This document shows, in pieces, positions 47,555 to 57,744 of a stretch of DNA of 64,000 bases. The notes beneath the pieces are model-generated. The model worked only from the letters and a program-made list of their open reading frames with translations, made no database searches and was not told where the DNA came from. This DNA comes from Protea cynaroides (taxonomy: Eukaryota; Streptophyta; Magnoliopsida; Proteales; Proteaceae). Made by a program: the position numbers and the translations under genes. The stretch lies in assembly GCA_028583415.1 (NCBI GenBank), contig CM053266.1:9409363-9473362 (forward strand), read 5' to 3'. Position 1 is the stretch's first letter. The number at the start of each line of letters is the position of its first letter.

Positions 47555-47765
47555 TCCGAGGGTCGGACAATTCGACTAGAACAATCGACCCTCGAATCGA
47601 CCCTCCCATCGACCCTCGGCTCTCGGGAATCTGACAGAAAACTAAGGGTCGGAACTGAGGGTCGGATACCCATCGACCCTCAGCTCTCGGGAAGAACAGG
47701 TCATTCCCAGGGTCGGATACCAAGGGTCGGACATACCATCGACCCTCACCATCGACCCTGCATAG
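47555..47765 (+). repeat. GGTCGA/TCGACC motif cluster in the TE-E leader
   Basis: About twelve copies of GAGGGTCGGA or ATCGACCCTC-type motifs, with the spacer CTCTCGGGAA occurring twice. It is the same motif variant and spacing style as the two clusters inside each TE-E LTR, but this one lies internally, between the antisense gene and gag. Confidence 0.8.
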
Positions 47766-47897
47766 AAAAGACAGTATTTTTTTATAAAATGAGCTAGAAT
47801 TGGAATTGATTATCGATTAGCGTGCCTACATGAAATATAAATGACTTCTCACCTATTTTGGATAATTTTCAGGCACCACCAATCACATAAAGGAATT

Positions 47898-49140
47898 ATG
47901 TCTGGACGTAGAGTAACCCGACAGACCCGGAATGCAGTTCCACCACCACCACCCGTGGAGGAGACTAGTCAGGAAAATAATTATGCATCGGGTAATCCAG
48001 AACAGGCAAACCCTACAAATTTGCCACCTCCACCACCAGAGCTAACAACCGTGGTGATGAATCTGGCACAACAGCTGCAGCAGATGCAACACGCACAGGC
48101 TCAGATGCAAGTTGCCATGGGCATTATGTTTCAAGCCACTCAGGCTGCACCCATGCACACAGGACAAGCCAGTGCAGCACCGGTGGGTAACCACCCAGCT
48201 CCTCAGACACCTCAACAACCTGCTGCACAGATTCCAGTGCAAGTTCCGGAAGCAGCTCAGGGTAATTACTAGTATCCACCCCATGTGTTTGGGGCAAACC
48301 CCCAAAATCAGTTGGACCACTCTCGACTAGTGGAGAGATTCTTGAAGATGAAACTCAAGGAATTCAACGGCAAATCGTCTGATCCGTTGTGGCCTGCACA
48401 CTGGATAGACAAGATGGAAAGAAATTTCCTCATGATGACTATCACAGAGGAAGAGAAAGTATTATGTGCCACCTTCATGCTCAAGGGCGACGCACATCAT
48501 TGGTGGAAATCCACGAAGGCATATCTACTGACCAAACACGCCCTACTAACTTGGGCTATATATAAAGAAGCCTTCTTTGAGAAATATTTTCCACGGAGCT
48601 TCAGAGATTCGATGGAGAAGGAGTTCCTGAGTCTATATCAGGGGCAGATGTCAGTGGATGCATATCAACAGCGCTACGAAGAGCTGTTTTTTTTTGCTCC
48701 AATTAGCATGCAAGAAGAAGACACAAAAACCCGTAGGTTCATCACGGGACTGAGAGGAAACATCAGAGAACATGTTCTGGGCTTAGAAAAGAAAATTTAT
48801 AATGAAGCTGTCCAGATTGCTCGAGTTATTGAATCGAGCCAGAAGGAGAGTTATTTTACTCAGAACAGAGGCATCAAAAGGCCAGCCAGAAATTCTTACA
48901 ACGGAGGCAATAACAGGACATATAAGCCTTTTCATCCTCAGAATTTTACTGCTGCAACCAAGACTACTTCAGCAGCTCAACCTCAGCAAAAGCCAAATTC
49001 TGAAAGCCCGAAGTGTTTTAACTGCAACCAACCGGGACATATGGCAAGGGAGTGCCCTAAGCCCAAGAAGCAATTCCATCAGGGACAAGTATATGATGTT
49101 ACGTCTGAGGATGCGGCCGCATCACCCGATGTGGTCACAG
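47898..49140 (+). pseudogene. gag: TE-E gag (one nonsense mutation)
   Basis: It starts MSGRRVTRQTRNAVPPPPP at 47898. A TAG at 48270-48272 replaces a Gln codon (TE-B has GGYQYQPP where TE-E has GNY-stop-YPP). After it the same frame continues with LDHSRLVERFLKMKLKEF, the retrotransposon-gag domain (WPAHWIDKMERNF, LKGDAHHWW, YFPRSFRDSMEKEFL), and zinc knuckle CFNCNQPGHMAREC (about 49016). If the candidate intron is not removed, the frame ends at 49193, 17 codons past the donor. Confidence 0.9.
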
Positions 49141-49210
49141 GTATGACCGAAACTTTTGAAGTTGTAATTACACTGTGTGAGCATGTAGACTAAGTTAAAA
49201 TAAATCACAG
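49141..49210 (+). other. Candidate 70-nt intron between gag and pol (TE-E)
   Basis: CACAG|GTATGACC at the left and AAATCACAG|GTATCG at the right; GACTAA lies about 20 nt before the AG. 70 is not a multiple of 3. Splicing brings the gag frame (VVTG) into the pol frame (IVPINGAPARVLFDSG). Without splicing, pol lies in a different frame behind the gag stop. Confidence 0.65.
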
Positions 49211-52200
49211 GTATCGTACCTATAAATGGCGCACCCGCCAGAGTACTCTTTGATTCAGGAGCTACTCATTCATTTATATCTGTGTCATTCGGAAAGAAGA
49301 TAAACTTACCCATCAAAACATTAGACTACAAATTACTTATACGATCACTGATGGGGTTAGAAGTGGAATTAGAGAAAGGTTATGGACCATGTCCAGTTCT
49401 CATTGGAGAGAAGACCTTAGATGCAACCTTGATACAACTTGAGATGGCAGACTTTGATGTCATCTTGGGAATGGACTAGTTAGCTCGGCATTCTGCAAAT
49501 CTGTTATGCACCGAAAAGAAGCTAACGTTCAAAGACAAAGAAGGAGCAGAATTCAGTTTCTCGGGAACCAAACTTCCCCGGAGACGCAAGCTCATACTTT
49601 CAACACTAAAGGCTAAGAAGTGCCTTGAGAAGGGGGCAGTCGGGTATCTAGTGTCAGTGGTCGACCTAACCAAGGAAGCACCACGAATGGAAGATATTGA
49701 AGTCGTGCGGGACTATCCCGACGTATTTTCGGAGGAACTACCCGGATTACCACCCGACCGAGCCACAGAGTTTGTGATAGACCTTATACCTGGAGCCGCA
49801 CCAGTGTCAAAAGCACCTTATAGAATGGCTCCTATTGAACTGAAGGAATTAAAAGTGCAACTACAAGAACTACTGGACAAGGGTTATATTCGACCCAGTA
49901 TATCTCCATGGGGGGCACCGGTGTTGTTCGTAAAGAAGAAGGATGGTAGCGTTCGATTATGCATCGACTATCGGGAGTTGAATAAGCTGACAATCAAGAG
50001 TCGATATCCACTACCTCGGATCGATGACTTGTTCGATCAGTTACAAGGAGCAAAAGTATTTTCTAAGATCGACCTCCGATCAGGCTATCATCAGCTGAAG
50101 ATTAAAGAAGGTGATATTCCGAAAACAGCATTCAGGACCAGATATGGACATTATGAATTTTTGGTTATGTCTTTCGGATTAACTAATGGACCGGCAACGT
50201 TCATGGAACTTATGAACCGAGTTTTCCACGATATGTTGGATACGTCGGTTATAGTATTTATTGATGATATATTGGTATACTCCAAGGACGAGGAAACTCA
50301 TATCAAGAACCTAAACGCAGCCCTACAGCGTTTAAGGAAAGAGAAGTTATATGCCAAATTTTCAAAGTGCGAGTTTTGGCTAAGTGAAGTCGACTTCCTA
50401 GGCCATGTAGTATCCGTTGAAGGAATCAAAGTGGACCCCAGCAAGATTGAAGCTATTGTGAAGTGGGAAGCACCAAAGAGCGTTTCAAAAATCAGAAGTT
50501 TTCTGGGTCTAGCTGGTTATTAACGGAGATTCGTAGAAGACTATTCTCGAATTGCCGTACCTCTCACCAGTTTGACTAAGAAAGGTGAAAAGTTTGTGTG
50601 GACGGATAAATGTGAGAAGAGCTTCCAGACATTGAAATCCAGATTGATATCCGCTCCGATTTTGACTATTCCTATTCCAGGACAGACATTTACCTTATAC
50701 ACTGATGCGTCGGGATTGGGATTAGGATGTGTGCTTATGCAAGGAGAGCAAGTAATTGCGTATGCCTCGAGACAGTTGAAGGTACATGAGAAAAATTACC
50801 CCACTCATGATTTGGAGTTAGCGGCAGTAGTACATGCGGTCAAGATATGGAGACATTACCTATACGGAGAGAAATTCCAGATTAAGTCGGACCATAAAAG
50901 TCTTACTTATCTATTTAATCAGAAGGTGTTGAATATGAGACAAAGAAGATGGCTGGAACTATTGAAAGACTATGATTGTGATATCCAGTATCATCCGGAA
51001 AAAGCGAATGTAGTAGCAGATGCATTAAGCAGAAAGGCAATGATAAAATCGCAAGGAGAAGTTAGCACGACTGCAGCAATGTGTACTACCGGAAGGGTAT
51101 TCAATCACGACAACGAGCAGTATGTGATAGATACAACGGATGGATCAGCCAACCAAGGGTTTATTTATCGGTTTTCAAATATGTTCGCGGCATTGAAGAT
51201 TATACCGGACATAATGGATGAAGTGAAGACAGCTATCAAAGCAGATCCTTATTTGAGAACAGTACAAGAAGATATCGAGAAAGGTAGGACTAACCCTGAG
51301 TTCACCTTGGATGACGAGAAAGTACTGAAATACAAAGGAAGAATATGTGTACTTGAAATAGAAAGTATAGACATTAGACACCGACTGATGAAGGAAGCCC
51401 ATACCACCATCTATTCGATACATCCTGGAAGTACAAAAATGTATCATGATCTAAAGAAACTATATTGGTGGAGGGGAATGAAAGCAGATGTAGCCAAGTT
51501 CGTGTCTCAATGCCTAAATTGTCAGAAAGTAAAGGCTGAACGACAAAGACCCGCAGGACTGTTACAGCCATTACCGGAACCAGCATGGAAATGGGACTAC
51601 ATCACTATGGACTTCGTCACAGGGCTACCATTGACTCCTCGAGTAGTTGACGCAGTTTGGGTGATTGTGGACCGTCTGACTAAAATAGCTCGTTTCATAC
51701 CTATACGACCTCAATATACACTGGAAAGGTTAGCGAAGTTGTATGTGGATAATATTGTTCGGTTACACGGTGTACCAGAAAGCATTGTGTCTGATAGAGA
51801 TCCACAATTTACTTCCAAGTTTTGGGACGGATTGCAAAAGGCTATGGATACAACGCTGAAGTTCAGTACCGCATTCCACCCACAGACAGACGGACAGTCA
51901 GAGCATACAATTCAGATTCTATAAGATATGCTACGAGCATGTGTAATTGATTTCAAAGGATCATGGGATGAAAAGTTACCATTGATCGAGTTCGCTTATA
52001 ACAATAGCTATCAGGCTACTATACAGATGTCACCTTATGAAGCACTGTATGGCAAGAAGTGTCGAACTCCTTTGTTTTGGAATGAAGTTGGAGAACGTAG
52101 TATTGTTGGACCGGAAATTGTTGAAGAGACTTGTCGAGTGGTTGACATTATCAAGGAAAGAGTAAGAACGGCTCAGAACCGTCAGAAGCAATATGTAGAT

Positions 52201-52689
52201 ACTCGACGCAGAGATCTGGAGTTCGCTGTAGGTGATAAAGTATTTTTGAAGGTATCGCCTATGCGAGGATTGAAAAGGTTCGGACAGAAAGGGAAACTAA
52301 GTCCAAGACATGTCGGGCCATATGAAATTCTAGCTAAGCGTGGAAAAGTGGCTTATCAGTTAGCACTACCACCATCTATGTCAAGTGTGCATGACGTATT
52401 TCACATTTCCCTATTGAAGAAGTATGTCAAAGACCCAACGCATGTTTTGACAGTGGATTTTCCAAAATTGACTGATGATTTGACATTTGAAGTAACACCA
52501 ACAGAAATCACTAGTCGAAAGGTTCAACGTCTACGCAACAGAGATATCTACTATGTTAAGGTCACATGGAAAAGTAGAGACATGGAAGAAGTTACATGGG
52601 AAGAAGAGAATGCTATGCGAAAGCAATACCCTCACTTATTTGATTCAGAAGGTACGTACAATTTCGAGGATGAAATTTTTATAAGTTGA
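49211..52689 (+). pseudogene. pol: TE-E pol (protease-RT-RNase H-integrase-chromodomain) with three stops
   Basis: One frame runs from the acceptor to TGA 52687-52689. Protease: VLFDSGATHSFIS (about 49240) and DVILGMD. RT: RLCIDYRELNKLT, RSGYHQLK, active site VIVFIDDILVYSK (about 50245). RNase H: FTLYTDASGLGLG to ADALSRKA. Integrase: HHCC zinc finger ending SQCLNCQ (about 51520), DDE core with TMDFVTGLP, SDRDPQFTSKFW and HPQTDGQSE (spacing D-35-E is intact), GPY-type C-terminus GPYEILAKRGKVAYQ, and chromodomain YYVKVTWKSRDMEEVTWEEE. Nonsense changes: 49477-49479 TAG for Trp, 50521-50523 TAA for Tyr, 51922-51924 TAA for Glu. There are no frameshifts. Confidence 0.95.
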
Positions 52690-52696
52690 GGGGAGT
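52688..52696 (+). promoter_or_regulatory. Polypurine tract of TE-E
   Basis: GAGGGGAGT directly before the 3' LTR; it primes plus-strand DNA and overlaps the pol stop codon. Confidence 0.85.
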
Positions 52697-55002
52697 TGTA
52701 AGACCCGTGTCAATCTAACCCGGTCTTACCACCTTGAACCAGGTTTACCCGTCATGGTCGAGTCAAATGGACCAAGGGCGTGAAGGAGATTGAGATCCCA
52801 GGTATCAAATCGACCCAAAAACACTTAATTTGAAGGGAGGGTCGCATACCTAGCTAAGGAGGGTTGGACCTCCCAAAGCAGAAAGTCAAACCCTCAGTTT
52901 TGAAGGGAGGGTCGGACAGCTTAGAACCCTAGGGTCGACGGGATCATCGACCCTCCCATCGACCCTCGGTTACCGTAGGAAATAGAATTAGGAAATTTCC
53001 TAATTTTCGATTGGGATTCTTTCCTAATCTCAAAGGGACTTATTTTAGGATGTTCCTACTCTATTTAAAGGACGTCCCTAAGCCACTTTCACTCCTTTCA
53101 CAACCCTAATTGAATTGAGAGAAAGAGAAGAGAAGGAAAAGAAGAAGAAGAGAAACAAGGAAGAGAATTAAGCCAAAAGAGAAGAGTTGCAGAGAAAGAT
53201 TATTCTTCTCAGGTATGGATACTAATTCCATGAGTTTCTATAGACCTTAGGTTAGTTATTGTTGAGAGTGTGATCTCGGAGAAACCCAAACCATCAATCT
53301 ATGATTAGGTTTTCATGGAAAACCATAGGAGAATGCATGAAAGCTATCTAGGTGGGTTATACATGGTTTCAGACCATGGAATGAATGTAGAATGGAAAGT
53401 AGGAGCAAGACATAGGATTCCAAGCACGAAGAATGGATTAAAAAGAGGGAATTGGACCAAAGTGCACAGAGGGTCGCACCGAGGGTCGATGACCATCCGA
53501 CCCTAGGTGATTCTGACCATCGACCCTCAGTGTTTGGGAAGTTCAGAGTTAAGGGAGGGTTGCACCGAGGGTCGATCTTGACTCCGACCCTACCTCTGAC
53601 CCTCAGTTAATAGAATGGTTTTTAAATTCAGAATTAATTCTAATTGAATTCTATCGACTTTGTTAGGTCTTCTAGTAATATAATAACAATATAAAGGTGA
53701 TTTAAAAGCTTGGAAAAGTATCTATTATCAAGCTAAGGTAAGGAACCAGAACTCCAAATTAATTGGTTAATGACAAAACTATTTTCTATTTTCTTGAGTC
53801 CTATGCTATGCTTGATTCTATGCAAATATGTTCGTAATGTGCATACAACATGTCATCCAATATTTATATTATTTGTTCATGCATATTTACTTTATTGTTT
53901 ATAACATGATGATGATGATGATGATAGGAATAGGCATGTGATTGTATGTGTGTGGTTGGTGTACTTGATGCGGCGAGTATCAAGGGGAGGTGTGATGAGA
54001 ACGTCAATAAACGTTAACCTTTGGCGGGTCTCAAGCACTTTAGCTCTATCTCTAACTCAAGTCTTGTGCATTGGCATCGTCGTATCGCCATTACTTTAGC
54101 GGAACTATTATGTTGTAGAGTATCGGGGAGGTGGTCTCGGTCCTTGTAGTCTCGACTTTACCGGGGGGCCTTAGCTCTATCTCTATGGACATTCTGAGGG
54201 ATGTTGGGGTGAGGCCTTGGATACACTTTTGGCATTAGGATTGGTTAGTTGCGAGCCCAGTTTGCAGCCCTCACCAATAGGGGCTTACGTGTTGGTATGG
54301 CAATATATAGCAATAAACGTTAACCTTTGTTATATACTGTTCATGGTTGGGTGCATGTGAGTCGACGATAAACGTGATCTTCGGGTGACGTCACACACTT
54401 CTGTATAGAGGCGGGGTCAATAAACGCGACCTTTGGCTACCTAAACCTTTCTATTGCATACTGCAAACTTTAAACCAGACCAAAGATATAAATTGATTGC
54501 ATGCATATGTATTGTTGCATTGTTTTGGCTACTCACTGAGCCGTGATGTGTGCTCACCCCTCGACGTCGAATATTTTTAGTTGATGATGCAGGTTATACC
54601 GTTGAAGATTATATGAATGCGTCTGCATACTGGAACGTGGCAGCAATGGAAGCTGGAGCTGAAGTGGATACACACGACTCCTCTTGCGAGTGCAACTCGT
54701 GTGTATTTGATTAGATATTTTATAGGTTTCTTTATTTGGATTTATTAAGACATGTATTTGGTATTTAAATATTTATGTCTCAGTTGAAACCGAATAAATT
54801 GTTATTTAAATTTTAATATCACATAGATTCTCAGTTCTTCTTATTATAAGATTTCCGCTATTGTGTATTTACTCTGATTATGATTACGGATGTGTGTAAG
54901 TTTAGATAACGTGGGGATAGCCTATTTGAGATCCTGGTTGAACCATTGGTTTATTAGCGGTTCATCACACCATTCTGGTTAGTCCAAAATTGGGGTGTGA
55001 CA
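52697..55002 (+). repeat. 3' LTR of TE-E
   Basis: TGTAAGACCC...GGGGTGTGACA, then the AATCT duplication. It keeps an intact set of landmarks: GGTCGA clusters (about 52838-52975 and 53465-53610), CTATTTAAAG (about 53060), donor CTCAG|GTATGG at 53212/53213, acceptor GATGCAG ending 54592, mini-ORF 54595-54714, and AATAAA near 54795. Confidence 0.97.
54595..54714 (+). CDS. LTR mini-ORF, TE-E 3' copy (39 aa plus stop)
   Basis: After GATGCAG|GT the frame reads YTVEDYMNASAYWNVAAM, EAGAEVDTHDSS, CECNSCVFD, stop. It is the best-preserved unit: TATA-like box, exon 1 (purine-rich, no ATG), donor 53213, a 1380-nt intron, this exon, and AATAAA about 85 bp after the stop. The 120-nt length is identical in six of the LTR copies. 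The peptide is small and acidic with three clustered cysteines; no known family. It could be a genuine microprotein or the C-terminal exon of a larger spliced product. Confidence 0.6.
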   Translation, partial: YTVEDYMNASAYWNVAAMEAGAEVDTHDSSCECNSCVFD

Positions 55003-55007
55003 AATCT

Positions 55008-56283
55008 TCCCCTTGGTTCAACTGGTTTAAAGTTGAGAATGTAATTAGACAATTTTACCCTTAATAACAATTCTACTTATTCAGTGAAATGTCTAATATA
55101 ACATTTTCTTGCCAAACTTTATTAAAAGGACAAATCCTTAACAAGTAAGGATCATTTTAGGGAACTAGGTTTTGCAAGTGACGAACTGAGACAAGAACAA
55201 ACTGAGTTCCACCCAATTCCATCAAAACAATCCAAGCTCTGGAGTTCCACCCACTTTCGGCAAAAAGCTCTCCATTTCTTAAAATCTGAAGGAAACCCCA
55301 AATCCCCTAAATCATCATTCATCAACCTTGTTCTTGGATTCTGAACATCTATTGGGAACAAGGTTCATGAATCCATTTGTGTGATCCACTACAAATTCTT
55401 CCAAAACTAAATGGGGACTAGGCGACCTGACTTGACTCCATGAGATTGATGAAATAGATTTAAAATATGGGAGAATGAAGCTTCAATATACAATACCAAT
55501 AGAGCCTAGTGCGAGGGACAGGTATCCTTCATGCCGATCAACAATTGGTGAACAGCGAAGGACAAAGATATGGGTCCACGCTTATCATGATGAAGCTCTC
55601 AAACCTTCCAAGTACTCACGCCATCTCTGGGTCATCTACGACTGTGAGGAACAGAGCAGCAGATGAATATAGGAGAGATAGCTGGTTTGCTTAACTTGTT
55701 TCACTTCTTATGGTTGTAGAAAACCCTTTAATAGTTGATGAAAACTCAAACCTTATCAATAGTTGCAGAAAACCCTTTCAATAGTTGAAGAAAACCAAAC
55801 CCTACCCCTTCAATAGTTAAAGAAAACACAAACCCTTTGTTGCAGAAACCCCTTTCAATAGTTGAAGAAAACCCAAACCGTGCTAGAACCACATCGCTAC
55901 ACATTGCTAAAGGCAAAACATGTAGACTTTGGCATCTGACGAAGAGTAAACCCAAATCAACCATTGAATAGTCGTTAATAAGATTCAGAGTTGTGAACCG
56001 CCTACCAAAGCGTCCACCAAGATTCAATATGAAAACTAAAATGCACGAAAAAAAGGGCCAAAGTCTCAGGAAAAACCCTAAACTCAAAAAGCACGAGAAG
56101 TAGATTGAAGAGTAAGCATGAGAGAGAAAGAGAGAGCCAAAGAGATATTTTGAAGGATAAGAGTGGTAGAGGGTTTTTTAATAAGTTCACCCTTCACTAA
56201 AGGGTATTTTGGGCATTATAAGACTAAAGTCTTGTATACGTCATCATAAACCAGAAGACTGGGACTTATTTAAACATGAAAGG
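55008..56283. other. MULE interior
   Basis: No transposase or recognised gene fragment. A short tandem repeat lies within it (55715-55880). Minus-strand open frames here (55361-55152, 56087-55746) are low-complexity translations without recognisable domains. Confidence 0.5.
55715..55880 (+). repeat. Short tandem repeat (AGAAAACCCTTTCAATAGTTG)-like
   Basis: Five to six imperfect units of 25-35 bp, each with CCCTTTCAATAGTTG or a variant and AGAAAACxCAAACC. Confidence 0.8.
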
Positions 56284-56372
56284 GTAGTATGAGTCAGGTT
56301 TAGAATGTTTTCAAGGTATGTGGAATAGGTGTAAACTACAGGTCAGGTATGAGTCAATTTCCCTAAATTATA

Positions 56373-57320
56373 TGTTGAGTATATTACAATGTAAAGATAT
56401 AGTTTTGTTTTTTTTTTTTGGTAAGAGCAAGAGAGAAGCTATTGGACTCAAGTCTCATAGTGATCATGATTAATTGCTTTAATATTTTCTAAGCATAACC
56501 CAACCTAGCTGCACTTCACCCTGGTTGGAAGAGCTTGAATTAGTTTCTGTTTTGTTTCTTTCTTTCCTGGTTTGATCAGATTTGGTTGCTATCATTCCTT
56601 AAATCAATTCTGATTGGGCTAATGGCCACTAGAACACCCTCATGATTTGAAGAATAAACATATTCAATTTTCTGAAACTGGCACTGTTGATTCAGTAGTG
56701 TACTTTAGTGGATTATGGATGAGTTTAGGTGGATTCGTATCTTGTTCTCTATTTTCTTTCTATCTATATATTTCTTTATTTGGAAGTTGCAATTCAGATC
56801 TACTAATTCCTATACCTTGTGGATCTATCAATTGGATGTTGTCATTGTACTTGCTGATTTGCTTTTCATTGGTTATCTAGTGTTGTCATTGTACTTGTTG
56901 ATTTGCTTTTCATTGGTTATTTAATGGCTTATGGTTTATGTGCATTGTCATTGTTACTGAAACTTTGGTGCTTGCATGAAACATTTTGGCTATACTTTGT
57001 ATAATTTTTCTATTAACAATTGTGAGTTATAATTTTTAGGTATTTGAAGGAAATGAATGTCTATGATGAAGAGGAGGAGTTAGCTACGAAGAATGAGTTT
57101 TCCATTTTGATACCCCAAACTATCTTGTTTGACCACTTTGTAATTATTAATATGAGTTTGGAGTGGGTTATATGAATTTGTTTCCTAAGCAATATATGTT
57201 TTTTTATATATGTAGTTGTGATTTAGAATTATGTAATTAATATCAAGTTTTTGACAGGGTTTTGATTATGTGCATTTTGTACAAAACAACAGGGTAATAT
57301 AGTGAGGGCAGTAGAGAAAT
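56373..57320 (+). other. CACTA right arm, intron/exon-like DNA
   Basis: A/T-rich DNA. An acceptor-like TTTTTAG at about 57040 precedes a short coding-like stretch YLKEMNVYDEEEELATKNEF (about 57042-57101), which may be a terminal exon of the element-borne gene remnant. It is not identified. Confidence 0.4.
56837..56924 (+). repeat. 44-bp tandem duplication
   Basis: Two adjacent units, TGTTGTCATTGTACTTG then TGATTTGCTTTTCATTGG, differ at about three positions. Confidence 0.9.
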
Positions 57321-57329
57321 GTAATTTAA

Positions 57330-57744
57330 AAAAAAAAAAAAAAAGGATTTTTCCCAACGAAAAATAAAACCTGTAATGTAAAAGTGTATTTTTCCCAACG
57401 GTAAACAAAGATTACCGTAGTGAAAAATAATTACTATTTCACAATCCAAATGAACATTTTTGCCAACGGAAGACTAGTTTCCATTGTGTAAAAAGAATAT
57501 TATTGCCAATGGAACTAGTTTCCGCTGTGTAAATTATTTATTATAGACAACGGAAGACTGGTTTCCGTTGTATAAAATATAAACACTGACGCTACTCATT
57601 TTTCCATAGTCATTTTACACTACGGAATTTCTGCCAAGGGAACAACTATGGAAATCGGAGTGTAGGTGTTTATTTTTGCCAACGGATATTTATTTTCAAT
57701 AGCAAAAAATTTGGCATAGCCAAAAATAAGGGTTGTTGTAGTGA
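57330..57744 (-). repeat. CACTA right terminal and subterminal repeats
   Basis: GCCAACGGAAGACTAGTTTCC-like units recur about five times, several of them self-complementary (ACGGAA...TTCCGT). The end is GTTGTTGTAGTG at 57744. The repeat motif differs from that of the left end. Confidence 0.85.

Larger units (their letters stand above)
43011..55002 (+). mobile_element. TE-E: complete, youngest Tekay-like gypsy
   Basis: It is 11,992 bp, flanked by perfect AATCT duplications (43006-43010, 55003-55007), inserted just inside the left terminal repeat of the MULE. It has two LTRs of about 2.3 kb with roughly a dozen differences in the first 600 bp (about 98% identity there), a primer site, a 2.5-kb leader with the antisense gene, gag, a candidate intron, pol, and a polypurine tract. 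Four point nonsense mutations interrupt one otherwise continuous gag-pol frame. Confidence 0.97.
42935..56363. mobile_element. Mutator-like element (non-autonomous), carrying TE-E
   Basis: Terminal inverted repeats of about 75 bp begin GGGAAATTGACTCATACCT at both ends (42935 onward; complement of 56363 backward) and continue with GTAGTTTACAC and TATTCCACATACC. A perfect 9-bp duplication TAAATTATA (42926-42934, 56364-56372) marks the Mutator superfamily. Without TE-E and its AATCT duplication the element is about 1.4 kb and has no transposase. Confidence 0.9.
12364..57744. mobile_element. CACTA (EnSpm) transposon with nested insertions
   Basis: The left end reads CACTATAACAA then TTATTTTTGGCTACGG. 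The right end on the minus strand reads CACTACAACAACCCTTATTT then TTGGCTATGCC. Both ends carry subterminal repeats. The flanking 3-bp duplication is ATG (12361-12363 and 57745-57747), and removing the element rejoins a gypsy RT frame exactly. Subtracting the LINE, LTR-X/TE-B, TE-C and the MULE/TE-E leaves roughly 5.3 kb. No TNP2-like transposase is recognisable there, so it looks non-autonomous. It contains intron/exon-like host sequence, including a TPX2-type exon. Confidence 0.9.

Noticed and set aside
55152..56190. Minus-strand frames in the MULE interior as captured genes
   Set aside because: Low-complexity Phe/Leu-rich translations over a short tandem repeat, without splice sites or recognisable domains.
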